A stretch of 64,000 bases of DNA, from NCBI RefSeq assembly GCF_001522545.3, contig NC_031770.1, forward strand, positions 13,815,115 to 13,879,114, in the 5' to 3' direction. Under the pieces are notes generated by a model, which saw only the letters and a program-made list of their open reading frames with translations, had not been told where the DNA came from and did no database searches. Numbering within the stretch: position 1 is the stretch's first letter; each line of letters opens with the position of its first letter. The translations under genes were made by a program, and so were the position numbers. This document shows, piece by piece, positions 11,372-24,603 of this stretch. This DNA comes from Parus major. Taxonomy: Eukaryota > Chordata > Aves > Passeriformes > Paridae.

Positions 11372-14300
11372 TTTAAAGAACAAATTCAGGTCTGTAATTT
11401 CAGAAATTGTGTTTCTTGTCTTTAGGTTACAATGATGTTCTGTGTACTTCTACAGGTTACTGATTCTTTGCTTTGTTTTTGGGGTTTTTTGTAACTTTCT
11501 TTTGAAAATATTTTTATAATATACAAACCTAAGGGGAAAACCTTGTTAAAGCAGCTGCAAGAAAAAGATTCTGTACTATGTATTAAAAAAAAAAGAAAAA
11601 GATTAATTTTATTCCATAGGAATTGTTTAAAACAATGGGCTTTTATATAAATTAAAGCTTACTGGCAGTTCATATTTGCTAATAATACTGCCCTTTAGGA
11701 GAAAATAAGTTTTACAGGCTTACTTAAAAGGAATAGCTAGCAAGAAAGATAATCTTGCCTATAATGCAGATTCTACCTTCTGCTCCATAGGACTGGGTTA
11801 TTAACCATGCCAGTAACATTATACTAATGACTACAAACCATAAACTATAAATCTTATAAATATATATATCGATCTGGCATGGAAATGTTTATATATTCCC
11901 TGTAGCAAGACAGAATCAGTGGATTAATAGCATTAAGCTTTTTAACTGTTCTTTGAGATATTGTAGTAAATATTAGAGCCATTTTATGGTTGAATAAATG
12001 GAGGCAGAAAAGAGTTTGTTTAACTGCCCAGAAGTGCAGATTTCTAATCTTCCTTTTACTGATACACATATTAAAGACAGGTGGAGATTTTTTTTCCTCT
12101 TGAAGGGATGCATTTAGAGCAATAGCTGCTGAGGCTTAGAGAAGTAAAGTGCATTTAGTAGGAGTTGAGGTAGGGGAAAATGCTGGCAGATGCTAAGGAA
12201 TATTCAAGTTTAACAAAGACATCTGTGAGCAGTAGCAGTGCTGGGAGAATAATTCTGTAGTCAGCAGTAAAGGAGACCTGAGTTAGAGCTGCCATGGCAA
12301 GCACAGGTTTGGGCTGGGATGTGAGGAAGATTTTACAGAAGTTTTGTAGCTCAACTGAAAGAGCCAGACAAAAGCACAGGAATTTTATAAATAGGGAAAG
12401 CTTTAAAACATAGGATTAATAGTGGTAGAAATTCTAGGAATAAGAACATCTTGAGTTTTTTCATACCTTCTCACCACTGTTTGTCTGCCCAAACCTGGAA
12501 TGTCTCAATGGGTGGCGATTCTTCAGCACAGGCTGCTTTCCTGCCACGTGTAGCTGCTCTGTGAAGATGGGCAGAAATGCTTCTCTATTGCCCTAGAGCT
12601 GCACAGTATCTTCTATTCATTTGTTAACTCTCTGCCTTGGTAGACACCAAAGCAGAGGTCCAGCCCCTTCATTTTATTAACTGCCCTGAACACAGAAAAG
12701 TGAATATCTTGGTTTGTTATTTTGATGAAGAACCCCCTTTACCATAGCAATTAAACATTAGAGAGATTCTATGCATACAAGATGTTCCAAGCAATGGATG
12801 GCAAAAGTTCACACAGAGATTAAATACCTTTGTATTATTACAACTATGTACAACAATAATTAATTCCCTTCAGTCTTTCAGAGACTCTCGCTGTGGCCTC
12901 AGCTTGCCCACAACAGCCAGGCTGGGAGTTTGTAGAGATACCTCCTCTCTGTTTCTGTGTGTGAGGTAGCTACATTAAATCTGCATTTTCCTCTAGCCTA
13001 GATGGAAAGATCATTTAAAAAATAATTGCCACTTCCTTTTCTCATGCTGTGATTGCACACAGTGAGATGCAAGTCTCTTTCCCTGCCCCTCTAAAACCAG
13101 CGTTCTGGTTGCCCAAATATTGTAGCATCTTCCTGGCTTTAGTCTTCTGACTTTTTGGTGTTTATTTGAAGATGAACTAGTAAAACATTGCCATACAATG
13201 AGAAATATTATATGCACACTCTTGTTCATAGATTGATTGCTGCTTTCATAAACGTCACATAAAGCTTGATGATCATTTGACAAATGGGGGGCTTCCAGAA
13301 GGGGTTTTCAGAGTGGACATGCAAGGCAATAGGATATTGTTATGGCTGGATACATAAATCCTACATATTAAGGGATGTGGTAGTGCCTAAGAAAAGCCTC
13401 TTAAATTGTGAATGGAGGGGCCTGGGCACATTTCCACAAAACTTAGAAGGAAGGTTCCTCATGGAGTATTTCAGAAAGGGATGGCTGGCTATGCTCTGAA
13501 TCTGGACAAACCATAAAAAAAGTCTGATAATAGATCAGCCATGTCCTCTGAAATAAGGATTTCTTTAAGAGCTTTAATAGTTTACATAGCACAGAAATGC
13601 TATTTGCTTTTATGTAGATACTTTAATTAAATATTACTAAGTTATTTGTGAGCAACTATTATTTATGTAGTATGTACTGCTAGTCTTTCTTGTCAAGGGG
13701 GCGGGTGGTTTTTTTTCTATTAAAATTTACCATAAATGAGTTCCATCCTGGTTTGGAACACACAGAACACTTTGGACTGGGTCTTGATTTGGGCAGGTGA
13801 TATATCTGTTGGCTTCAGTGATGTTCCCCTTTCACAAGAAAAGACAAAGCCTGGTTGTTCAGCAGACCCAGAGTGTGAGCTCAGAAAACTGAACAAGGAG
13901 AAAAATCTGAACTTTTAAGTCAATATCATATGTCTAAATTCAGCTTTTCCTGAATCATCTATTTACCTTCAATTCGCTTCTGTAGTTCTTGTGGAGTGTG
14001 CTGCAACAGACTGAGTAGTTTTGTCTTAATCTAGCTGCAAGTGGAAATGGTGTGCTAAATCAGCTCTGAAGTTTGTCTCTAATTTGTGTTTAGCAGTTAG
14101 CAGTGGTTACTACTGCCATCCCCAAAATATTGCTGTTGCTATTAGCACCATTTTCTTCTGCGTGCTATAAACTAAGTGCTGCAAGTAGTAAGATTTGAAA
14201 AGTGTACTGAAGTAATAAGACCAGGCCAAAGGGATGTCAAATGCTTTCAGCTTCCATTGTCCACTGGGATTTTGAAACTCACTGCTTTTTCAACCTCAGA

Positions 14301-17300
14301 CCTTTATAAAGGATTTGTTTTACTTTTTCTATGCTCTTAGAGATGTCGGGGTTTGTGCTTCTTTCCCCCTTTCCCTCTTTCCTCCCAGAAGTTTATGAAG
14401 GAACAGTTATGATTTCCTTGGTCATAAAAACAGTTCCCTCATTCCCTGTGGTCAAATGTAGCTTCATATGTTGGACAGCTGATTTCCTTCACAAAAAGTA
14501 TGTCAACAAGCATGATATGTCCTGCAGCATCCTGCAGTGTGCAAGGTGTGGAAATGACAACAGCAAGACATGGAGTTAAACAGGAACCAACAGGAATTCA
14601 GCAAAACAGGTAAGAAAGAAAACTGGGAACATCTTGAGACAGTTTTTATATGGCTTTTAGATAAATGGGCAAAAATAAATAACTTGCAGAGGAATCTCTC
14701 AAGAAGACTTTTCGCTTCTCTGTATATTTTTGAGAGGCATATAAATGTGGTGAAGAAACACTTTGATAGCAAAATCAAGAGGAAAATGTAGCCATACCTA
14801 TTGAGATATGTGTGTGTTACTGGTAGGTCCAATATGTATTTGCCATTAAAAGGAAATATATCTGTACATTTTGCTGCCAAGCCCCTAACAGTGCTTTTTA
14901 TTTTCCTCCTACTACATGGACAGTGTCATCTTCCTTCCCTAAACATTATTCTTACTGGTGCAAGAGCCACATAGCACAAAATCTCAATAGATAGAAGATT
15001 TCAGTGCAGGAGGTAAGCACAGATTTTTTTGAAACATTTTTATTCTTTTTGCTTTTGTATATTGAAAACATTGATATAATTCTTTATTTCCCCCAGAGTC
15101 CATACAAGTTATGAATTATAACCCTCTATATATGTGGTCAAGTAGATGAGCAGCCAACTTTGGTAATTACCCAGTTTTTCCAGACAAAATGAGGTTTTGC
15201 TTGTGCACTGAGTATGTCTGCACCCATGGATGGTTCTGAATCTCTTTGTGGCACTTGAAAAAAGTGGGCCGCTAATTCACAGGTGGAATTTTTGTTTTCA
15301 GCCTAGCTTGCTGTTGCTAGCACCAAAGAATTTAGATGCTGAAAGGCCAAAAAAATATGGTAAGGGCTGAAATCCAGGGTTAAATCTTGACCCTTTTTTA
15401 TGTCTACTTCTGTTGCTCTGTGTTAGTGGTGTCCTTTCATGGATTGTGGTGCACTGTATGTTCATGCTGACCCAGTGATCCATCTATTGTGCATGTCTGA
15501 CAGCCCAGTCCTAAAATCTTTTTTTAACATGTCACAGTATGGAAAGGCACAATAATGTGGATTTTCTATGTTTTAACTGTGTGGTCCTATTAGGACCATC
15601 CATGTAGGATGTTGTAGCAGGTGTATTTCCTGTAAATAACAAATTTAACCCAAAGAAAGAGAAAAATTTGTCACCATGCCACATACCTCCCCCTTGCAAA
15701 GTAGAAGAGTTTTTCTTTGCTTGCCTGGTGCTAGCTGGTGGAGATATTTATAGGAAACAGGTTATTGTTTCACATTTTAAGGAATGGTATTCAGCATGGC
15801 CTTATTCGTGTGTAAAGGAAGATGTGTCACAACTCACCTTAACAAATAAAAGGTGTGATGTGAGACAACTTGCAAGTAGAGAAAGGGAAGGATAAGAAAG
15901 ATGGGAGGGAAACACCATGAAATTATTTAAATGTTCTGTGTGCAAACAATGAAAAATGAAATAGGAGTTGTCAATGCTTGCACTTGCCTCAGCCATGGAG
16001 AGTTTTACTTATACTTTAACTGAGTTCCACCTCTTTTCCTTTTTCCCCTCTCTTAGCTCTAGCATGACATAGTTTGTCTCATGTCCTGCTATAGAAATGT
16101 GCTGCAGTATCAGTCCAAATTTGGTGTTTTCCTGCCATGTCAGGTAGATTTTTTCCAATTTGTCATTGAATAACCTAACTCAGGATGGTGCTCCAGCATG
16201 TGTGCAGTGAAGGCCAGGAAATGCCACGTTTCTACAGCATTGGGTGTGCTTGCTCTACTATGAGTCAGGAGGATTTGAGACATTGATGTCATGCACTAAA
16301 TAAATTATGCATTATTCAGTGATTATTTCTGATTTTCATTTTTGTTTTCCTCCAGGAATTCCTAAACCATGCTGTATATTATCAGCTAGACAATATGTTA
16401 TTAATCCAAATTCCTCAATTAATTTTTTGCAGAAATGTGTAAGCACCTGTTATTGAGAATTTTTTACCAAAATGAGACTGCAGTTTACCCACTGTCACAT
16501 CCAGAAATTGTGTATTGCAGAAGGTGGAAAAACACAGGAAGTGATGTGGTTCCTGTCTTCTGTGGGAAAGGATTATGAGTAACCAGTAAATTTGAAATTT
16601 AGGATCTGAACATAAATTATCAGCTGAAAAACATGGATCTATGTTAAGTAAAGGATCACTTATACACTTCTGCAAATATGAGAATGATGATTTTTCTGTT
16701 TAACTCTTCCCAGGTAGTTGCACAATGCAAAGTTTTTAGGTAATAGGCTTGGAACAAGTAAATTAAATGAGTTGCATTGTCTCCCAAGCCAAATTGCATA
16801 TCTGTCAGAGTACTACAAGGGAAAGTGAAACAAATGAAAAAAATTGATGTTCTCAGATACAGTGTGGAAAGAAAGGAAAAGCAGAAGAATCCTATAATTT
16901 TTTCTGGAATTTATATGCATACATACTTTTCAAATTAACTTTTTTAAAAAAATAAATAGAGGGAAATTTAGGTTGCTCTGTTTCTCTAAAGCTGTGGGAA
17001 AGAAACTCATGTTTTGCATTGAATTTATATTGTTAGATTCAGCAACTGCATATACAGCATTACCTGTCATGGTGTTTCTGTACTAAATATGCTTCACATT
17101 CAGCATCTTTCATTATTTTTGTCAATCCATTCAGCCAATTTGTCATAGATAAACTCACTTGAAAATCTAAGTAATCTTGTCTGTTTGGCGTCTATGGAAA
17201 GTGATAAATGCTACAGTGCTCACATCCGAAGCAATTACATTCTCTACTTCTGTCCTTAGCCTTATTTACAGTCTTTGTTAGTCTTGGTATTTCAAACATT

Positions 17301-19070
17301 TTGTTAAACTGATTCCACAGTAATTTTTTCCTACTGTCTTTGTAATATTTTTTTATAAGTTCTATGGGGACAAAGTTTCTACCTTGGAACTAGAGACACT
17401 GCACAAGGGATGCTGCTGTTGCAAGCATTATTGTTCTGAGAAAGAGTTGCTTCCAATGGCTAGGACCTCTCCACCAGTACAAAACCTGGGTGAGAGAGGA
17501 AATCTGGATTCAGAAGGGGGTGCTCTGCACTTTGCAAGCTTGCAGCCTCACAGCTCCCCTTGCCTCTGACTGCCCATGGAACAGAAGTGAAAATAAACAT
17601 TACAGAGCTGAGGGGAGGAAAAAAGAAACAAAAGCAAAGACAAGTGGCAAGTCAAGGGTTTAATGCACAGTGATGCACCCAGAGGACAGAAAAATGGGAA
17701 GTGTCAAACAAGGGTTCTGTATCTTCACACCCATTTCCTTAACTCCCCCTGAAGGCATCAGTATTTGTTCTACCTGTAAATCAGCTCAGGCTTCCAAACA
17801 GGCAAAGCCTGAAGAAAAAGGTTCAAGTTTTGTGATTTATAACAGCCTTTGTCCTTACTGTACATAAGGTGTCCATGTCACCTGCACTTAGGGGTGTTGA
17901 ACTGTCCTGTGGAGGCTGGTGTCTCTTGCCATCCACTGTTTAAGGAGTATGGAAAGATTATTCTCCCAGGGAAGGGGTCTAAAAAGCTTGTCCACAGCTG
18001 AAGGCTATCCCCTTCCCCCAGCACAATTTCCTTTTATGCCATTTTCTGCCATGATAGTTCAGAACAGAAATATTTTGTCTGGTTTCTCCCTTAAAGTTAT
18101 ATTTGGAGACTGCTGTACAAGAAAAAACCTCTGCAAAGTGATGCAGAGTATTATTAATTTTTACCCTCATTATTTTTTACTTGCCTTGGCTTATTTTTGT
18201 AGTTCTGCCTTTCTTCCTCCTCACCAGATTGTTTATACTTAAAAAGAAATAAGCCTTCTGCTTGCTGCATAGTCAGTTCTCTTTACATTTTTCTGAAGTT
18301 AACATTGGTTTCTGTTGTCCTTTTCCATGTTTAGACATAGCCAGGATAAATTTCAATGACAGCTTTTCCAACTGTTTCTAAATATTTCTCATTTTTCTTG
18401 CAGACCCATTTCCATATGCTGCAGGATTCAAAGCAGAATTCCACAAGGCATGCTCTGCATCCCTCCAGCCATCCTCCCAAAAGTGGAGGGGCTCCTTTTG
18501 CTCAGGTGGAGCTCGCTCTCCACGCCCCCAGCACCAGCAAGTCTGCTGGGAGTGGGAGGATGGTGGAGCAGCCACCCACAGCCACCTGCTCTGCCAGAGG
18601 GCCCAGAGCCCTGCCAGAGCAGTGCCAAGGCACCAGCTCAGGGTGGGAATCTTCAGGAGGCGTGGATCAGCCAGGAGATGCACTACTTCACATTTTTCTC
18701 TTGTTCTTCCCTCGGTAATCATTGCTGGCAAAGATAAAGCCTGGTGTTGCTTTTTATTTCTGGCAGGGTTTTTTTTGTTATTATTTTTTATGTCTCCTTC
18801 ATGGCAAATTCCTTGCTCATTTTACCTGTGGACTTTGTCAGTTGTAAGAGTACAGCCTTAGTATTCTAATCTGAAAATTGTGTGGCACAGGTAGAGTATA
18901 ATCCCTTTCTCAGTAAATTATTCAGCAGTGTGTGCACAACCTCGCTATTAAAATAATTGCATCTGTATTGGAGGTGTCACTGTCAGGGAAGGAGGCTTCA
19001 TCACTTCTACTAGGATATAATTTTTATCTAGACAAGGCCTTAAGCAAAGTCTTATCATGTGCTTTTCTAG
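11372..19070. other. Long AT-rich non-coding stretch, no gene supported
   Basis: I found no transposon, RNA gene or CpG cluster in this 7.7 kb. Minus-strand frame 14503-14880 (125 codons) is rich in Cys, Phe and His from T-rich sequence and overlaps plus-strand frames. At 18356-18731 both strands are open for about 120 codons; that stretch is locally GC-rich and stop-poor, which explains both frames without a gene. Short T and A runs are scattered, for example near 12090 and 18771. Confidence 0.6.
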
Positions 19071-19190
19071 AAAAAAGAAACCAACCCACAAATGGCATCA
19101 AACCAAAAACAACCCACCCCACCAAAAAGAGCTCACCAAAAATCCCCCAAAGCACCCCCTCCCTCCAAAAAACCCCAAGCCATACCCACT
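19071..19190. repeat. A/C-only low-complexity tract (G/T on minus strand)
   Basis: About 120 bases consist almost only of A and C, including a pure A/C stretch at 19099-19128. On the minus strand this becomes G runs: near the high-coordinate end GGGG, GGG, GGGGG and GGGGG are spaced 9, 1 and 6 bases apart, a plausible G-quadruplex arrangement. There is no regular repeat unit, so this is not a microsatellite. The 103-codon plus-strand frame and 71-codon minus-strand frame across it reflect the skewed composition. Confidence 0.75.
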
Positions 19191-19534
19191 CTTCAAGTCT
19201 CATGTATGAAAAAGAGAAGCTGCAGGCTTGTTTTGCCATATAAGCACCTAAGGAGCATCAGCAGGTAAATGTGGCTATTCAGCTGTACTGCCTGCAGACA
19301 CTGCAGCTTTGCTGGAGCTCAGCCTGTCTGATCTCTTAACAGGGACTCAGTGGGAGGGAGGGAGAGATGCCAGATCTGCTCCAGCTCTGCATCAGGAAAT
19401 CTGGCCATGCATTATTGCAGCTGTGGTGTTCCAAGCTGGAAACTGTGAGCAGTCCTCAAAGAGTTATTGTGGCACCCCTCTCACTCACTGGGAATTGCAT
19501 ATTCTCTCATGGAAGACAGCGAGGCTCAGAAGAT

Positions 19535-19720
19535 AGAAATTAGGTCACTGATGGCTGTTGTTTTAATATTAGCTGAGCTTTCTTCTCAATTATCCATTAA
19601 GTTAATTGCAATTCCATTAATTAAGTCCCCTGTAAGGGCATCGTTATTGATTCCCCAAACCTACAGTACTGTATAATGCCAGGATCTAATCAAACATATG
19701 CTGGCTAATATACAGATTGT
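19535..19720. promoter_or_regulatory. Candidate homeodomain-site-rich regulatory element (low confidence)
   Basis: Within about 190 bases there are repeated ATTA/TAAT cores (CAATTATCC, GTTAATTGC, CATTAATTAAG, TTATTGATT) and a GATCTAAT word, in complex, non-repetitive sequence. The pattern fits a developmental enhancer but is also what AT-rich DNA can give by chance. Confidence 0.2.
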
Positions 19721-21254
19721 CCTCTGATATACTGGGAGAAAGCAGGGCAGCCTCCAGTACCTCTTCCACAACATGTTGGATTGTGGACACCTAAACTTGC
19801 CCAGGAGTTCAGGGTGGCCTGGAACATACTGGAAGTGCCCTGTGGGTTGAGAACTAAGCTCAGTTCTCCTGTAGTTATCTCAAAAATCCCAGCTGATACC
19901 GTCTCTTTGTCCCTCTAACATTGTTCATTCCACTTTTACTATTTTTTTTTTCCCAGTTTTAAAAACATCCACTTTTGCTCTGTGAATCTTTAAAGCTGTG
20001 AGTATTGTCTCATGTGGGCCATGACTGCCATATCTGGGACAGCTCTTCTAGTCTTGACTGTCCCAGCTGTACTTTTGTTCTTTGGGCAAAACCTCATGCC
20101 TGTAGATGACTTAGCAGAGAGACTTTCACGTGAGCCAGGGACTTGTGCAGGATCAAACAGCACTGGATGCAGGGCAGTGATGCAAGGCACTCACCAGCCA
20201 CCTGACTGAACCTGGGCCTGGGAAGGGAACTGTGGATTTTCAGGTGTTTCTGCAGTGTCTACTTGATCCCTTAGGAATCCTGAGCTGTGGGGAAAGAGGG
20301 GGATACACATTTCACCACGCAGACAAGGATGTCTTTAGAGGGAACAGGATTGTGGATGTATTGCAGAACAGCCTATGCTCACAGTCACCCTAAAAGTACT
20401 TTATGATGACATAGCCACTGAGCTCAAACAGCTCCTTTCCACAGACTTTAAAGGCCATAATTATCTGATTGTCTTCGTGGAGAGGAGGAGTCAGTAATAA
20501 TAATAATACTTAAGTTTCACAATTTTGTATTTTCTGGCTTAATTTCTTTACAAGTTAGCTAAAAGAGGTTTCTGCCTTAAAAGAAAAGAATAATAATTCC
20601 TTATAAGTATTCCTTAAGAGCCTCTTAAATATTTGTATTTCAAAACATAAAAAGTGGTAGTGAACAGACCCTTGTCTTGGCATAAGATACACAGTACCTA
20701 AAGAATAACATGAATTTATATTAGGCTGTAAAGATAATAATGTTGAGGGGTTTACAATCCTTCAGTTTCCCAAGGATGTCTGGTAATGATGTGATCATTT
20801 CACAGTGCCTCCTATTTTCTTTACTTTCGTTGTCACATAAATAAGGAGTCAAAGTTTTAATACCTTGTGAATAGTATTCTCTAAGTTATAGTAATGTAAT
20901 ATACTACTTTGACCTTTTCAATATTGTGTGATTTGGTTGGTTGGTCTCTCTATTTATAGCTGTGCTGAGTGGTATGGCATGAGTGAGTGGATACCAGCTA
21001 ATGAAAATATAAAATACTGGAAAAGCCAAGTGAATGTACAAAATGTATGGCATTAAGTATTGAAATTCTGATAAATCATCCTTGTGACAAAAGGTATAAT
21101 GAGATTAGAAATTGCAACAAAAAAATTAATCTTTTCTAATGACATAGATTGTGCCTAGGCGGGTAAATGGTGTGAATTTAACTTGATCTCATTATACTCC
21201 TAAATTTGTAATCTCATTTTCCTCCTCAGATGCTTCACTTAAAGAAGGCAGCAG
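19721..21254. other. Non-coding sequence with short (TAA)n repeat
   Basis: Imperfect (TAA)n of about five units lies at 20494-20508. The rest, from about 20480 on, is AT-rich and contains no frame worth naming and no recognised element. Confidence 0.65.
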
Positions 21255-21270
21255 TGTGTGTGTGTGTGTG
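21255..21270. repeat. (TG)8 microsatellite
   Basis: Eight uninterrupted TG units followed by CGATTGGG. This is the longest dinucleotide TG run in the window. Confidence 0.9.
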
Positions 21271-23614
21271 CGATTGGGTGTGATGCATTCTATATTTGGG
21301 AAAAGTTACTTAATCCTTCAACTTCAGTGCACCAGGAAGTGAGTAATATTCAAATCAGAGGGAAACTTCCCTTCTAAGATTCAAACAGTCTTATTCAAAG
21401 TTCTGCAGAATGCAGCTAGCATTGACTGACTCCATAAATCTTCTCTGTTCCAGTGGTCTCAGGCCTTTGAAAACCTGTTCCAGGCTGGGAGGAGAGACAA
21501 ATGCAGAATAATTAGAGCAGGGAACTCTGCAGCCAGGCCATAGATTACAAAGATGAGGATCCAGCTGTCAGTGCAGAGCAAGAGCTATGTTCTGAAACAT
21601 GTCAGACCTGCAGTGGACCTGGGAGCCTCTCTCAGCCAGCCATTACCCTCTGGATCATGATTTTTTACGCACTTGCTCCATGAAGCAGATGACTAAGGGT
21701 GAGGTGGGAGGGAAATGAAGAATGTTATTTCTTTGAGCAAGTTATGCCTTTTCTCTTTCCCTATTTACCATATTCTTTCACATCTGCTGTCTAAATACTA
21801 AATGTTGCACTCAAGGCTCTGACAGTTTCTAGCTGTGCTCATTTGTCCTGAGAGGGTAAAGGACATAAGAATTATCTGCTTATTCCTGTTCATCCATAAC
21901 CAGAAATGTGAGCACATGCAGGAGCATCTTTCCCAACAAGTGGGTGCATAGCTTAAGTCACAGCCTGAGGTCTCCTGCCTCCTCACTGAGAAAGAAAGAA
22001 TGTAGAACCCAGGTTTTAAGTTGCAGTCAGGGCTGGATATGCAGTGATTTCTTTCTCAACCTTGGACTAGGAATATGCATGAGCAAGTAATGAGACATTT
22101 AGGAGCCCAAATCCGTCTTTTCTCTTAGCAACTTCCTTCTTCCCACACCTCAAAACACACTAACCAGTCCTTCCCTCTTTATAATCCACCTCCAGCATTT
22201 AAGCAACAAAAAAGCTTCCCAAATGCAAATGCTTTCCACAAGAATCCATCTGACAGAGGCATCTGGGCAGGGAGGGTAGATGTTGGGAGAGCTGGATGGC
22301 AGAGGCAATCCTGTGTGCCCAGTGACAGTCCCTGCCCATCACTTTGTTACTGCTGACACTAGGATCTCTGTTGTCCTTGCTTTCCACTGCCCCAGAAGAG
22401 CAGAAATCTAACCAGAAGATGGAATCTCCCCTGCCAATCTTGTGCCCACAGACTAAGTCACAGTAGCCCTGGGACTTGAGGTGGTAAGCTGTAAGTAGCA
22501 TATTGATAGGGAAGGTATGGGAAAATACTCAGAATCTTTTAGGAGGTTGATGTGGTACAGATTTTCACTACTACAGCAATGACAGCGTTTTTAACACAGA
22601 AAAATCCTACCTCCTGCCATATTTCAGATCCCCTCATCCAAGCATGGCATGGATAACTGAATTTTTTTTCAATTCATCATTTACAGTTTCTTTTAATCTG
22701 GGCAAAGCTCTGTGGGTGCAGGGTGTGTTGTGTTTTTATTCTACATTCTACAGAGCTAATTACCATGAGGCAGACAGTGGCGTAGAACACAAGTTTGGCA
22801 AAGCCATTGGCAGCTGAAAACACATCCAAAACTGAGAGGGTTGGGCAACCTTAGTATTGTGTAGAAGAGTCATGCCTGCACTAAATAACTTATTAATAGA
22901 CAGAGTGGCTAGAAACAGCATTCAAGGATATGGATGACTGTAGGTTATGCAGAGTCAGAAAAGTTTTTTGATCAGTGAAAATTGCTACCTTCTGCAGTTC
23001 TCTGTGTCTGCAAAGTTACCAAATGTAGGAGGATTATGCTCCACTCTTACAGGTGACACGAGGGTGCAGATTTCCCTCCCCCACCTTCAGTTTCTGGAAG
23101 CTTCATGATTTTTAACTGATGATGAGTTGGAAATCAGCAACAGAACAGATTTCTTTTTTTGTTACAAATATATTTGGTTTTAAAAAAAGTTTCCCCATTG
23201 TCTCATCATCTCCTGATTAAATGATAAGTCTGTGAAGAAAAAAACTCCTCTGTGAGAAGCTACATCATGGGAATCTGTATTGTCTGTATCAGGGAAAAAA
23301 ATGTAAATGGATTTTAACTAGCCACTGGAGAAACAGAAGCAAGCGACTCCTGTAAAGAAATTGAGGAAATATGGGATTTTGCTCACCTTTTCTTCCTCTT
23401 GTGGAAAGCTGTTGCATGTGTTCTGCCCTTCATGACTGTCTTTCTCTGGGGATGGGCACAGATATCATACATATATCCATTCTTAAGTGTGTGTATTTCA
23501 CACAGAATTCTGCCAAGCAGAGAAGAGGTCAGTCTTTGTACCAAAGGGTGTTTTTTTTTGAAAAAACCTAAGGTTCCAGTATCACCATATTCCAGTATCT
23601 ACAGGGTAGCTACA
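21271..23614. other. Non-coding sequence, no gene seen
   Basis: The minus-strand frame of 100 codons at 22199-22501 and smaller plus-strand frames show no recognisable domains. There are no simple repeats beyond short A and T runs. Confidence 0.6.
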
Positions 23615-23890
23615 GAGAATGTGGAAGCCCCCTTTTTACAGAGAGAGACAAGGGGCAGTGGGTGCAAGTAACTCCAGAGGATTCTGCTTGGAAATGAGGA
23701 TATCTTTTCACAATGAGAACAATCAGTCACTGGAATAATCTCCCCAGGGAAGTGGTGGATTCCCCAGTGTTGAATATTTGAGTGCCTGGACTCAAATAGG
23801 GTGCTGGGCCATCTTGTCTAGACCATGCCAAGAAAGGTTCGACCAGACGATCCTTGAGGTCTCTTCCAACCCGATATTCTATGGTTTTAT
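23615..23890 (+). mobile_element. CR1 LINE, 5'-truncated 3' end
   Basis: This is the 3' terminal part of a CR1 non-LTR retrotransposon in plus orientation. Recognisable CR1 landmarks follow in order: GACAAGGGGCAGTGGGTGCA (about 23650), GAGAACAATCAGTCACTGG (about 23716), CTCCCCAGGGAAGTGGTGGA (about 23740), the GACCAGACGATCCTTGAGGT tail and CTTCCAACC, then the terminal ATTCTATGG and near-repeat TTTTAT at 23876-23890. The first part corresponds to the C-terminal end of ORF2, now broken by stops; the last part is the 3' UTR. CR1 has no poly(A) tail and uses a short octamer 3' end, as seen here. The 5' boundary is approximate; the copy is inactive. Confidence 0.95.
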
Positions 23891-24603
23891 AAAATGTATT
23901 TTCATTTTGCCTCTTGTCTGCCAAACAGAAATCTGACTTGTTCCCTGTAGCTGCTGTCCAGTCCCTCATGGCCTGGTTAGGTCTAGGTCTTGGGGGAGTG
24001 CCTCACTAGACCCAAGACATGCAGCACTGTGAGTTCACAGCTTCCACTTGTCTGCTCCTCCAGGCTCTTTTTCCCAAAGAAAGAATTTCCCAAAGGCATT
24101 TCCACCCTGGATTGCCCAGTTCCTACTGCTGACTGAACCAGAAGGCTTAATGCACCAGCAGAGTGGGACCCTGAGCCAGGGACAGTCTTCAATGGCCAGG
24201 ACTTTCTGTTGCCAAAGCACCATCCCTTTGAGCAAACATTACTGGATATATTTGCATTTTCCAGGTCTTGTTTTACAAAACCCCAAAGGAGAACAGAGTA
24301 GCTTTAAAAGCAAAGATAGCCTTTTTGAGGACAGATTTTTTTTTTTGTTGCCTTATGTATTCCTTTTTGCTTCACCTTTTGCAAGGTGAATACTTTTTGC
24401 CTGTCTTGTGATAAAAGTTGGTTGAACAGAATGCAACTCAGAAAGCCACTGTGGCCTGGCACAGGGCATTTAAGCCCATAGTGAATGATGCCCCTTTTCT
24501 ACCTGCAAAAGTTTATCTTTGCAAGGGTCTTTTCTCTGGCTGCTCCCGAGGTGCTGGAGTTGAAATATCAAACCCTGCTTGCCTTACTCTGTTCCTTCCA
24601 TAC
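23891..24603. other. Non-coding sequence, no gene seen
   Basis: Overlapping frames on both strands (113 codons plus at 24048-24389, 66-69 codons minus) cancel each other and show no domain. A T10 run lies near 24337-24347. Confidence 0.6.

Noticed and set aside
14503..14880. 125-codon minus-strand frame, Cys/His-rich
   Set aside because: Cys and His are not in a zinc-finger spacing and plus-strand frames overlap; composition of T-rich sequence suffices.
18356..18731. Antisense pair of about 120-codon frames
   Set aside because: Both strands are open in a short GC-rich, stop-poor stretch; neither product is recognisable.
23836..23848. GGTTCGACCAGAC as a tRNA B-box
   Set aside because: It lies within CR1 3' sequence whose family wording explains it, and there is no A-box or cloverleaf.
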